From JACMLD01 sp040004415 (GTDB lineage Bacteria; Bacteroidota; Bacteroidia; Chitinophagales; Chitinophagaceae): 18,121 bases of DNA. Position numbers and translations under genes: made by a program. The notes under the pieces were generated by a model. That model saw only the letters and a program-made list of their open reading frames with translations, was not told the DNA's origin and made no database searches. This document shows positions 6,373 to 14,374 of this stretch, in pieces (within the stretch, counting starts at the first letter, position 1; each line of letters begins with the position of its first letter). Location of the stretch: NCBI GenBank assembly GCA_040004415.1, contig JBDUAY010000061.1, forward strand, positions 1 to 18,121, in the 5' to 3' direction.

Positions 6373-7431
6373 TTAAAAAATCATATTATTGGCTAATTTA
6401 ATAGCCTCTTTTGCATTAGGTGCAAATGCATCTGCTCCTACTTTCCTCCACAGATCCTTTACCAGCGCAAACGGATAGCCCCCAACCATTATCTTTATAT
6501 TATCAAGTGAAATGTTATTCCTGATATTCTTAATTAATGTGCGCACTTTAATGATATGAAAGGGCACGGTTACTGAAATAGCAAGCAGCTGTGGATTTTG
6601 TTCGGCTAATGCGCTTATAATATTTGCTTCGGGCATATTGGCACCCATATAATAAGAGTCCCAGCCATCCAATTCAAATAGATCAGACAACATTCTTATC
6701 CCAATTTCATGCAGATCCCCTGAAACGCCGCACGCCACCATTTTTCGCCCCTTTTTTGCGGAAGTAAAAATGTGTGCATACAATGTTGCCATAATTGATT
6801 GGGTAGCTGCCGTACAATAATGTTCATGGGCAACAGTTATAATATTATTTTGCCACCGCAATCCGATTTCGTGCTGCGTAACTTTAAAAATATTATCATA
6901 AACAGATGAAAGTTGGTTGCCATTTTTTACCAACGCTGTTATCAGCGCCAATGCCTGGATTTTATTTCCTTTTAGTAAAAAATCAAGATATTTTTTTGCC
7001 TCATTCAATAGGGGATTGTCATTATTAAAATAAGTTTCGGGATCGGTGGAAGTATTTTTTATTCTTTCTTTGCTTTCCAGGATACAAAAATGCGCAGCGT
7101 CGTAATTTTCTCCCGGTAATAATTCTTTACAGGCAATGTCCATATAGTCCAGGTTATTGGAAAGGTCCTTAACCGGGATATTTCTGGCTTCTAGCATTTT
7201 TTGCGCCCATGCTATGTATGCTGCAAATATTTCAGTACAGTCTAATTGCATGGCTACTGATAAATAAGAAAAATGGTGCAGGTTATCTTCACAGCATTTC
7301 CCTTTACCGGCAACCCCATATTTTAAAAGCAGGCCGGGGTTGTTTTTAAATTGTAGCTCAGTTACCAATTGGCCAAGGGCCGCCTTATTGTCGTCTACTA
7401 CATTGCTGGTATTCATTAAAGCTGTTTTCAT
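6373..7431 (-). CDS. Cobalamin-binding protein with CarH/LitR-like light-sensing motifs (352 aa)
   Basis: Residues 1-135 form a helical N-terminal domain that I do not recognise with certainty. Residues 140-225 look like a B12-binding helical cap, with W193 followed nine residues later by E203-H204: the W-x9-EH signature of adenosylcobalamin photoreceptors such as CarH and LitR. Residues 229-350 are the B12-binding Rossmann domain. D239-x-H241-x-x-G244 supplies the lower axial His ligand (base-off/His-on), and GGYPF (317-321) and GADAFAPNA (332-340) provide the later loops. The residue after W193 is Gln, where CarH has the His132 that becomes the upper ligand after illumination, so the photochemistry may differ. 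No MerR or other DNA-binding domain is present, so output is by protein contact. The start overlaps the ABM gene in TAATG, and a soluble kinase follows after 13 nt. It could alternatively be a methyltransferase-like corrinoid carrier, but no methyltransferase gene is nearby. Confidence 0.85.
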   Translation of the reverse strand: MKTALMNTSNVVDDNKAALGQLVTELQFKNNPGLLLKYGVAGKGKCCEDNLHHFSYLSVAMQLDCTEIFAAYIAWAQKMLEARNIPVKDLSNNLDYMDIACKELLPGENYDAAHFCILESKERIKNTSTDPETYFNNDNPLLNEAKKYLDFLLKGNKIQALALITALVKNGNQLSSVYDNIFKVTQHEIGLRWQNNIITVAHEHYCTAATQSIMATLYAHIFTSAKKGRKMVACGVSGDLHEIGIRMLSDLFELDGWDSYYMGANMPEANIISALAEQNPQLLAISVTVPFHIIKVRTLIKNIRNNISLDNIKIMVGGYPFALVKDLWRKVGADAFAPNAKEAIKLANNMIF

Positions 7432-7727
7432 TAAGATGCTATATGGTTAAAAAAACGCAGCTTAAAACTGTGTGGCACCAATTTTAGCCCTTTCGGAATT
7501 CCTGCATGGGAATTTCTTACATGCGTTTTGTGCCACGTGTTAAAGATTGCCTCATCTGTCCAGTTTGTAATTAACCATATTTGTGAAGGACTCTCAAAGG
7601 GAATTAACACATCTAAACCTAAAAACCCTTCATATTTCTCTGCGAGCCTGGGACGATTTATAAAAGCCTGCTTTACTTCGTTTTCCATTCCGTTCAGGAT
7701 TTCGAAACTGCTGATAGCTGTAAACAT
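7431..7727 (-). CDS. Antibiotic-biosynthesis-monooxygenase (ABM) fold protein, possible heme-oxygenase-like (98 aa)
   Basis: The protein is a single ferredoxin-like ABM domain. It begins MFTAISSFEILNGMENEV, has a central FLGLDVLIPFESPSQIWLI strand pair and a helix with W65 (FNTWHKTH) and H74 (RNSHAG). In IsdG/IsdI-type heme-degrading members of this superfamily, a Trp and a His about ten residues apart are catalytic together with an N-terminal Asn. Here Trp and His are nine apart and the Asn position appears to be Ser, so heme breakdown is possible but not shown. Many ABM proteins act on quinols or have no known substrate. The gene starts 1 nt after the six-TM kinase stop and its own stop overlaps the cobalamin-binding gene (TAATG). 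It is therefore firmly part of the operon and co-translated with the B12 protein, which suggests a related cofactor or redox role. Confidence 0.75.
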   Translation of the reverse strand: MFTAISSFEILNGMENEVKQAFINRPRLAEKYEGFLGLDVLIPFESPSQIWLITNWTDEAIFNTWHKTHVRNSHAGIPKGLKLVPHSFKLRFFNHIAS

Positions 7728-7728
7728 T

Positions 7729-9075
7729 TTATAATTTATTTAGTGTAAAATAAAAAGTGCTCCCTTTACCTTCTACTGACTCCACCCATATTTTCCCATT
7801 TTGCCTTTCAACAATTTTTTTGCAAGTTGCAAGGCCGATGCCTGTGCCGCTATATTTTTCATTGCTGTGCAGGCGTTGGAAAATGATAAATATCTTATCA
7901 AAATATTCCGGAGATACGCCAATACCATTATCTGAAATACTAAATTTCCATAGCGTTGTGGTATCTTCCACTGCCACCGTAATTTCCGGTACAATATCAT
8001 CGCGGCTGTATTTTAAAGCATTACTGATAAGATTTTGGAAAACCTGTCTCAGCGGTGCCCTGGCCATCATAAGAACAGGAAGCTGACCAGCGTGGATGAC
8101 GGCATTTTTTTCGCTGATATGTTTGCCGAGCAATACCCTGATTTCGCCCATCATTTCATTGAGGTCAAGTGCTTCCACAAGGTCTTCGCCGCGGCCTGCG
8201 CGGGAAAATTCCAAGAGTCCGGAAATCATTTGCCGCATCCTCTGCGCACCATCTACTGCAAAATATATATACTGTTTTCCTTTATCATCAATTTCAGGTG
8301 CATACTTCTTATCCAGCAACATTAAAAAGGATGTTATCATTCTAAGCGGCTCCTGCAAATCATGAGAAGCTGCGTAGGCAAATTGCTCCAGTTCATTGTT
8401 TTTTTGTTCCAGCATTTTCATCGCATCCTGCAGTGATTCCTGTTGATGACCTAACTGCAGCTGTAATTGTTTTTCTTTCAGGATTGTTTCTTCCATTCCG
8501 TCAAATAACCTGGGCACAAGTGCGGCCAGTAAAAAACTTAAAAAAACTATGCTTGACGAAACGGCTATCCAGGTACCTTCTGAATTTTCGAAATTCTCAG
8601 GCCAGGGCAATAGCTTCAATGGAATAGCCAGGGCAAAAAGGAAACAGACTGCTGTATTGAGAATGGGGGACCAGTAGGCGGACCTGGATGGGAAAATAAG
8701 AAGGCTGAACAGGCAGGCTGCCAAAAGATACACCTGTCCCGAACCTGAGAGGCCGAGATCATACAGCATAATGCAACAGAGCAGGTATACGCAAGTAATA
8801 AAGATTATCTTACGGACAGAAATTGATATTCCGGGTGCAAATGCCAACATTAATATACTTGTAACAACCAGCAGATCAGTAAATGCCAATGTATACACGC
8901 CAGTAAGGAAACTCCAGTACAAACCGGGAATTAACGCTATCAGGCAGAAAGGCAGCAGGTAAACAATGGTTCCTGCAAATAAATTATTACGCCAATACGA
9001 CAAATCTTTAGCAGCATGTTCCGGGCTGGCGCAATTGTGTTTAATAATCTGGGTATAGATTTTCCAGATATTCAT
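7729..9075 (-). CDS. Six-TM membrane sensor histidine kinase (448 aa)
   Basis: This is the only membrane protein of the operon. Six hydrophobic segments are visible at about residues 31-54, 59-79, 87-109, 113-129, 134-158 and 167-188. A coiled coil follows (195-230), then HisKA with H238 in YAASHDLQEPLRM, then HATPase with N352 in the N-box (QNLISNALKYSR), DNGIGV (382-387), an F-box near 392-400 and GTGIGLA (410-416). The loops between membrane segments are short, so the sensor is likely the membrane bundle itself rather than a periplasmic domain. No receiver is fused. The start overlaps the stop of the 1261-aa kinase in ATGA. The transmitter is closely similar to that of the 1261-aa kinase (both have KGKQYI.FAVDGA.RMRQMI), which points to duplication. 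The stop is 1 nt before the ABM gene. Confidence 0.93.
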   Translation of the reverse strand: MNIWKIYTQIIKHNCASPEHAAKDLSYWRNNLFAGTIVYLLPFCLIALIPGLYWSFLTGVYTLAFTDLLVVTSILMLAFAPGISISVRKIIFITCVYLLCCIMLYDLGLSGSGQVYLLAACLFSLLIFPSRSAYWSPILNTAVCFLFALAIPLKLLPWPENFENSEGTWIAVSSSIVFLSFLLAALVPRLFDGMEETILKEKQLQLQLGHQQESLQDAMKMLEQKNNELEQFAYAASHDLQEPLRMITSFLMLLDKKYAPEIDDKGKQYIYFAVDGAQRMRQMISGLLEFSRAGRGEDLVEALDLNEMMGEIRVLLGKHISEKNAVIHAGQLPVLMMARAPLRQVFQNLISNALKYSRDDIVPEITVAVEDTTTLWKFSISDNGIGVSPEYFDKIFIIFQRLHSNEKYSGTGIGLATCKKIVERQNGKIWVESVEGKGSTFYFTLNKL

Positions 9076-12000
9076 ATAGAGGGATTTTTTGCCAGGCTAA
9101 AATAGAAAGTGGTTCCGCTTCCTTCTACAGACTCCACCCAAACCTTTCCCCCGAGGTTTTCGACAAGCTTTTTAGTAATTGCCAATCCAATTCCTGTACC
9201 TGAATATTGGTCTTTGTTGTGGAGCCGCTGAAAAATAACAAATATTTTTTCAAAGAAACGTGGGGCAATACCTATTCCATTATCGGCAACTGCAAACTCC
9301 CAATGGCTTTCGGTGGATTGAAAGAAAATGGTCATTTCAACTGCCACACCCTCTTTCCGGTATTTCAAACTGTTACTTATCAGGTTTTGAAAAATTTGTC
9401 TCACTGCAGTTCTGGAAGTTCTTAGCACCGGCAACACCAGTCTTTTTATAACAGCGTTCGTTTCCTGGATCTGTTTGTGGTACAATATCAGAATTTCGTT
9501 TACTACTTCGTTCAAATCAACTTGTTCCAGTTTGTCTTCTATCTTACCTATTGTTGAAAATTCAAGCAAATCAAGAATCATCTGCCTCATTCTTCCGGCT
9601 CCATCAACGGCAAAATGAATGTACTGTTTACCTTTTTCATCCAGTATTTCACCGTACCTTTTTTCAATCAGGGTTAAAAAACTGGTTACCATTCTCAAAG
9701 GTTCCTGCAAATCATGAGAGGCAACATATGCAAACTGTTCCAGTTGCGTATTGGACAATACCAATTCCTTTACAATTTTTTCCAGTTCCATATTTACTGC
9801 AAGCAATTTTTCCTCGGCAATCTTTCTTGCTGTAATGTCACGACCAATTCCCAGCATACCAGAAATTTCATTATCCTCATTGCGTAATACAAGTTTTGTT
9901 GTGAGCAGCCAGAGCGGGTTGCCGCTTTTTAGTATAAAGCATTCTTCGAAATTTTTCAGCGGTTCACCCGTACTTAATATTTCCATATCATGCCGGTAGC
10001 CTGTAATTCCAGTATTTGGCGGCAGTAACTCCAAATCAGTCTTGCCAAGCACTTCTGCTTCTGTTTCCGCACTCATAAAAGTGTAATCAAATTTATTGCT
10101 AATTAATTTTCTGCCGGACTTATCCTTGAAATAAATGGCATCGGGAATATTATCTATCAATGTCCGCAAGAGCTGTTTTTCGGATTTTATCTGTTGTTCC
10201 GCGAATTTTCGTTTTGTCACATCCCGAAAATAAACTGAAATTCCAGTCGCAGATGGATAAATGCTGAAATCCATCCATGTGCTATCGGCATCAAAATACA
10301 CTTCGAAGTGCTGAATACTATTTTCTTTATCTGTTTTCAGGTAACTATTATATAATGGGGTACCAGCCATGTCCGGATACACGTCCCATAATTTTTTCCC
10401 TATTACATCATCTTTCACTTTACCAGTCATCGTTTCCGCCTGTTTGTTCCAGTAAGTTACCATCCAGTCTTTGTCGACTGAATAAAAGCCATCCCCGATA
10501 CTTTCAAGAATAATATTTTTCTCTTCGTAAATTTTTAATACTTCTATTTCTACTTTTTTCCGCTTGTCAATGTCCTGGAAACTCCCATATACCTTAATGC
10601 ATTTTCCGTCTATAACTTCTGCCTCACCTATAGTGCGTATCCATTTTAAATTTCCTTTTTGTGTTATGATTTGTAATTCATCATCCCAGGGAAATCCCTT
10701 TTCAATACAATCCTTGACCCTATTTGTAATAGTGTTTCTGTGGTCGCCTTCTATGAACAACTGCATGCCGTTGGTTAAATCAGGAATAAAATCAGGATCG
10801 GCTTCCCGAATTTCTTTGGTGATGTCAGACCAAAAAACCGTTCCCTTAAGCACATCAATTTCCCAGCTTCCTATTGCAGCAAGCCTGTTGGTTTTATCTA
10901 AAAGTTTTTCTAATTTTTTCTTCTCTGTAACATCCCTAAAATTTGCCACGATGGCATTGATGCCCTCTGTTTCAAGAAAATTAGTTAAAGCACCTTCCAC
11001 CCACATATAAGTTCCATCTTTTTTCCGGTTGCGGATTGACGGACATTCCATAGGCACACCCGGATGCATCATTATCTTCATTATAAACTCCTGCAGTATT
11101 AAGGCATCATCGGGGTGAACAACATCGGCTACATTTAAGTTTAAACATTCCTCATTGGTATAACCGAATTTTTTTGATACAGCCGGGCTTGCATAAATTG
11201 TTTTTCCGTCAGGGGCAAGTATAGTGATCATGTCATCACTGCTTTCTATCACTCCTTTAAAAAACTTTTCGCTTTTGGAAACTTCCTCGTAAAGCTTTAT
11301 TACTTTTTCTTCCGCTGCTTTTCGTTCGGTTATATCTATGTTTCCGCCTATCATTCGCACAGCCACTCCTGCTTCATCCCTTGAAACGATTCCATGTCCC
11401 TCAATAAAATGAACAGATTTATCCGGCCATAAAACCCTGAATTCCGAATTAAAATCACGTATGCCTGTTATTGCGTCATTTATTTCTTTGCCTGCCCGTT
11501 CAATATCATCAGGATGAACCCCATTTTGCCAAACACTTACAGCACCGGTAAAATGTTGTTTTCCTATTCCGTATAATTCATACATCCTGTTATCCCAGGC
11601 CATTATATCGTTTACAATATCCCAGTCCCATATTCCCATTTTTGCGGAGGTTGTTGCCAACAGCAATCGCTCTGAAGTTGCTCGTAAATTTTCTTTGGCT
11701 TTGCGCTGTTCTGTAATATCAATTACAAAAACAAATATCCCTTCTATTTCGTTTTGCCCGTTGTGGTATGCCTGGTAAACAAAATTGAGGTAAACTTCTT
11801 TCAGATCTCCTCTTCCCGGTTTCTTCAATTTTATCAGCTGTTCGTTTGCGATAAATGCTTTACCGGTTTTGTAGACCTGGTCAAGCACCTCTAATAAACC
11901 CTGGCTTTCCACCTCGGGAAAAACTTCCTTTACTGTTTTACCAATAATATTTTTTCTGTCTGTAAGATTCAAATAAAGCTCATTAGCCATCTGAAATGCG

Positions 12001-12857
12001 TGATCGGGACCTTTCAATATAGCCATGCTTGCGGGGGCCTGTAAAAACATCTCTGAAAACCGGTCCCGTTCGTTTTCAATGCCTTTCTCCAATTTTTTTT
12101 TCTCTGTTACATCTTTTGCTATGCAAAACATTAGTTGGAGTTCGTCATCCCAATTAACCGACCAGAATATGGGAACGATCTTTCCGTTTTTATGCACATA
12201 CCTGTTTTCAAATACTGGAATCTGCTGTTTACCGCGTACAATTATTTCAGCCGCTTTTAAAGTAATTTCAGCATCCTCGTAATACACCAGATCCATAAAT
12301 TTACTGCCAATAAGCTCCCCGGGTGTGTATCCCCAAACTTGTTGTGATGCAGCACTAACTTTTACAAACTCTCCATTGGCGTTAATTGTACAAATAACAT
12401 CTATTATAGAATTCATTATCTTTTCATGGTCTCTCAACGTTTGCATTAGAGTAACGGCGGCTTTGATTTTTTCCTTTTGTTCCACTGCCTCCTTCAAAGC
12501 CCTTTTTACTTTAATTCCCAGGCTGAAAATTTTATCCTTTAATACAAAATCGGTAGCGCCGTTTTTAATTAGTTCTACCGCCAGTTCTTCACCGATTGTT
12601 CCGGAAACAAAAATAAACGGGGTAGCAGGTGATAAATCTTCTTTTATTTTGAATGCATGGGAACCGCTGAAAGAGGGAAAAGTATAATCGGATAATATAA
12701 TATCCGGCATGAAATCTTTAATAGCGGAAATATAGCCAGGCGCTGTATTTACAACAGCTGACAAGAAATTAATGCCAGACTTTCTTAATTCATTTATCAT
12801 CAGATCTATGTCATGTATGTCATGCTCGGCAATTAATATTTTTATTTGCGTGCTCAT
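9072..12857 (-). CDS. REC-7xPAS-HisKA hybrid sensor histidine kinase (1261 aa)
   Basis: The largest protein of the operon is cytoplasmic. An N-terminal receiver (5-125) has D57 as phosphoacceptor, S85 and K107. Its acidic pocket reads E11-H12-D13 instead of the usual E-D. Seven PAS domains follow at roughly 143-252, 265-383, 396-512, 531-645, 656-766, 780-883 and 895-1010. Most end in a D[VI]TE-like motif; the third contains WDWDI and HPDD, as in PAS_3-fold members. After a coiled coil (1015-1042) comes HisKA with H1048 (YVASHDLQEPLRM), then HATPase with N1162, DNGIGI (1192-1197) and GTGIGLA (from 1220). No cofactor can be assigned to any PAS with certainty. The gene starts 17 nt after the 494-aa kinase and overlaps the six-TM kinase in ATGA. 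No frameshift was found across 3.8 kb. Confidence 0.93.
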   Translation of the reverse strand: MSTQIKILIAEHDIHDIDLMINELRKSGINFLSAVVNTAPGYISAIKDFMPDIILSDYTFPSFSGSHAFKIKEDLSPATPFIFVSGTIGEELAVELIKNGATDFVLKDKIFSLGIKVKRALKEAVEQKEKIKAAVTLMQTLRDHEKIMNSIIDVICTINANGEFVKVSAASQQVWGYTPGELIGSKFMDLVYYEDAEITLKAAEIIVRGKQQIPVFENRYVHKNGKIVPIFWSVNWDDELQLMFCIAKDVTEKKKLEKGIENERDRFSEMFLQAPASMAILKGPDHAFQMANELYLNLTDRKNIIGKTVKEVFPEVESQGLLEVLDQVYKTGKAFIANEQLIKLKKPGRGDLKEVYLNFVYQAYHNGQNEIEGIFVFVIDITEQRKAKENLRATSERLLLATTSAKMGIWDWDIVNDIMAWDNRMYELYGIGKQHFTGAVSVWQNGVHPDDIERAGKEINDAITGIRDFNSEFRVLWPDKSVHFIEGHGIVSRDEAGVAVRMIGGNIDITERKAAEEKVIKLYEEVSKSEKFFKGVIESSDDMITILAPDGKTIYASPAVSKKFGYTNEECLNLNVADVVHPDDALILQEFIMKIMMHPGVPMECPSIRNRKKDGTYMWVEGALTNFLETEGINAIVANFRDVTEKKKLEKLLDKTNRLAAIGSWEIDVLKGTVFWSDITKEIREADPDFIPDLTNGMQLFIEGDHRNTITNRVKDCIEKGFPWDDELQIITQKGNLKWIRTIGEAEVIDGKCIKVYGSFQDIDKRKKVEIEVLKIYEEKNIILESIGDGFYSVDKDWMVTYWNKQAETMTGKVKDDVIGKKLWDVYPDMAGTPLYNSYLKTDKENSIQHFEVYFDADSTWMDFSIYPSATGISVYFRDVTKRKFAEQQIKSEKQLLRTLIDNIPDAIYFKDKSGRKLISNKFDYTFMSAETEAEVLGKTDLELLPPNTGITGYRHDMEILSTGEPLKNFEECFILKSGNPLWLLTTKLVLRNEDNEISGMLGIGRDITARKIAEEKLLAVNMELEKIVKELVLSNTQLEQFAYVASHDLQEPLRMVTSFLTLIEKRYGEILDEKGKQYIHFAVDGAGRMRQMILDLLEFSTIGKIEDKLEQVDLNEVVNEILILYHKQIQETNAVIKRLVLPVLRTSRTAVRQIFQNLISNSLKYRKEGVAVEMTIFFQSTESHWEFAVADNGIGIAPRFFEKIFVIFQRLHNKDQYSGTGIGLAITKKLVENLGGKVWVESVEGSGTTFYFSLAKNPSI

Positions 12858-12874
12858 ATATATGTTTGCCGTAT

Positions 12875-14359
12875 TCAGATTTCGGGCATCGCCCCTATCT
12901 CTATTGTTTTTGCTACCTCAGTGTCCAGGGCCATGGCAACTTTCAATTCATAACCCTTCCCTGGTTTTGATACGATTGCAACATTGCCATTGTGCAAGCC
13001 GGCGCGGCTCCTGATATTCTGGATGCCTACCCCCTGGGTTTGTTTCAACAAATCAGTTCCTGATCCATTGTCTTTTATATTTAGTACAACCTCACTATGC
13101 AGTCTGCACAAGCTGATAGTAGCAATCGAGGCGTACGAATGTTTTAAAATATTATTCACCTGCTCCTGCACGATGCGAAAAATGGTCAGTTTGAGTTTTT
13201 CATTAATGATTTTTTCTTTGAGGTTGTTTTCCTGGAACCGGATTTTGATTGCAGATGCTATTTTTGAGTCAGCTATTAAAATCCGGATACTATTAAAAAG
13301 GCCCACCTGCAATCCAGGACCGGCAAGTGTTTTGGAAATGGCCCTGATTTTTTCTATTACACTTACAATGCAGGCTGAAGATTTGTCAAGTAATATTTGC
13401 CTGGTTTCCAATTCTGTTTTTGCCAGTTCGATATACATTTTGGCAGCGCCAAGAATCTGATTGAGATTATCATGAAGTTCTTCACCAATACATGCACGTT
13501 CCTTCTCCTGCGCGGTTAGTACAGCGGCAGTAATGGCTGTTCCGCGGGATCGTCTTTCATCTGTGAGTTTGTTTTCCAGTAAAACCCTTTCGGTGATATC
13601 CTGTACAGTTCCATATAAACCTGTTGGAGCGCCGGCGGCATCCAATTCAGTTTTACTTTCAGCTTGAATATACTTAATTGAACCGCCGGGCGAAATTACC
13701 CGGTATTGAAAAGAAAAATCTGTAGTTGGATAATGGGAACTCATTATTTTGTCAGCAAAAACACAGGCATCCGCAGGGTGGATACAGGACAACCATGATT
13801 CCTGGGACGGCCGGCTGTGAGCCATCGCCATTCCATGAATTCTGCATGCTTCCTTTGACAAGTGTACACTACTTGAAGAAAAATCGAACTCCCAATTTCC
13901 TATGTGCACCAATTGCTGCGCCCTGGCCAGCAAGCATTCACTAATGGCAAGTTCATGTGCCATCTTTTGTTTTTCCATCTGCTCTGCAGATTCTTTCAGC
14001 GCCCGTGTCACCTTAAAGCCAACTGTCAATAATTTATCCTTTAGTATGTAATCGGTGACACCCGTTTTTATAAGCTCAATGGATTTTTCCTCGCCAATGG
14101 TTCCGGAAACAAAAATAAAAGGTGTGCAGGGTGCGATTTCCTGTCTGATCCTGAAAGCTTCCTGTCCGCTAAACCCCGGGAAGGTATAATCTGCCAGTAT
14201 TAAATCAGGAATGAAGTTCTTCAGTGCTATGATATATTCTGCTTCATGCTGAACAACACGGCAAACATAATCAATGCCAGCTCCGGAGAGTTCATATTGC
14301 AGTAATTCCAGGTCATGCTTATCATGTTCTGCAATTAATATTTTTACAGGTTGTTTCAT
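12875..14359 (-). CDS. REC-PAS-HisKA_3 sensor histidine kinase (494 aa)
   Basis: Residues 5-125 are a receiver with D57 (LILADYTFPGFSG), S85 and K107. Its acidic pocket is E11-H12-D13, as in the following 1261-aa kinase, and the two receivers are clearly related (shared FIFVSGTIGEE and ILIAEHD). Residues 140-258 are a PAS domain of the PAS_3 type (IGNWEFDF, HPAD) ending in DITER. The HisKA_3 domain carries H296 in GEELHDNLNQIL. The ATPase domain has an N-box N403 (EQVNNILKHS), D430-NGSG and GVGIQNI (443-449). There is a charged C-terminal tail of about 20 residues. No membrane segment is present. Kinases of this type usually pair with LuxR-type regulators, which are absent here. The gene sits 15 nt after the 145-aa regulator and 17 nt before the 1261-aa kinase. 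Confidence 0.93.
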   Translation of the reverse strand: MKQPVKILIAEHDKHDLELLQYELSGAGIDYVCRVVQHEAEYIIALKNFIPDLILADYTFPGFSGQEAFRIRQEIAPCTPFIFVSGTIGEEKSIELIKTGVTDYILKDKLLTVGFKVTRALKESAEQMEKQKMAHELAISECLLARAQQLVHIGNWEFDFSSSSVHLSKEACRIHGMAMAHSRPSQESWLSCIHPADACVFADKIMSSHYPTTDFSFQYRVISPGGSIKYIQAESKTELDAAGAPTGLYGTVQDITERVLLENKLTDERRSRGTAITAAVLTAQEKERACIGEELHDNLNQILGAAKMYIELAKTELETRQILLDKSSACIVSVIEKIRAISKTLAGPGLQVGLFNSIRILIADSKIASAIKIRFQENNLKEKIINEKLKLTIFRIVQEQVNNILKHSYASIATISLCRLHSEVVLNIKDNGSGTDLLKQTQGVGIQNIRSRAGLHNGNVAIVSKPGKGYELKVAMALDTEVAKTIEIGAMPEI

Positions 14360-14374
14360 AGATGTATGTTTAAT

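Noticed and set aside
5968..6396. Plus-strand frame of 142 codons inside the 292-aa kinase
   Set aside because: It lies opposite the HisKA region of a clear gene and has no motif or promoter.
6373..7431. Cobalamin-dependent methyltransferase or mutase subunit
   Set aside because: No methyltransferase, mutase large subunit or reactivase gene is nearby, and the W-x9-EH motif and signalling neighbours favour a sensor.
10564..11010. Long plus-strand frame (148 codons) inside the 1261-aa kinase
   Set aside because: It is antisense to well-matched PAS coding sequence; its translation is Ser/Phe/Leu-rich without motifs, typical of a shadow frame.
12984..13460. Plus-strand frame of 158 codons inside the 494-aa kinase
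   Set aside because: It is antisense to the HisKA_3 and ATPase domains of a clear kinase and shows no recognisable domain.
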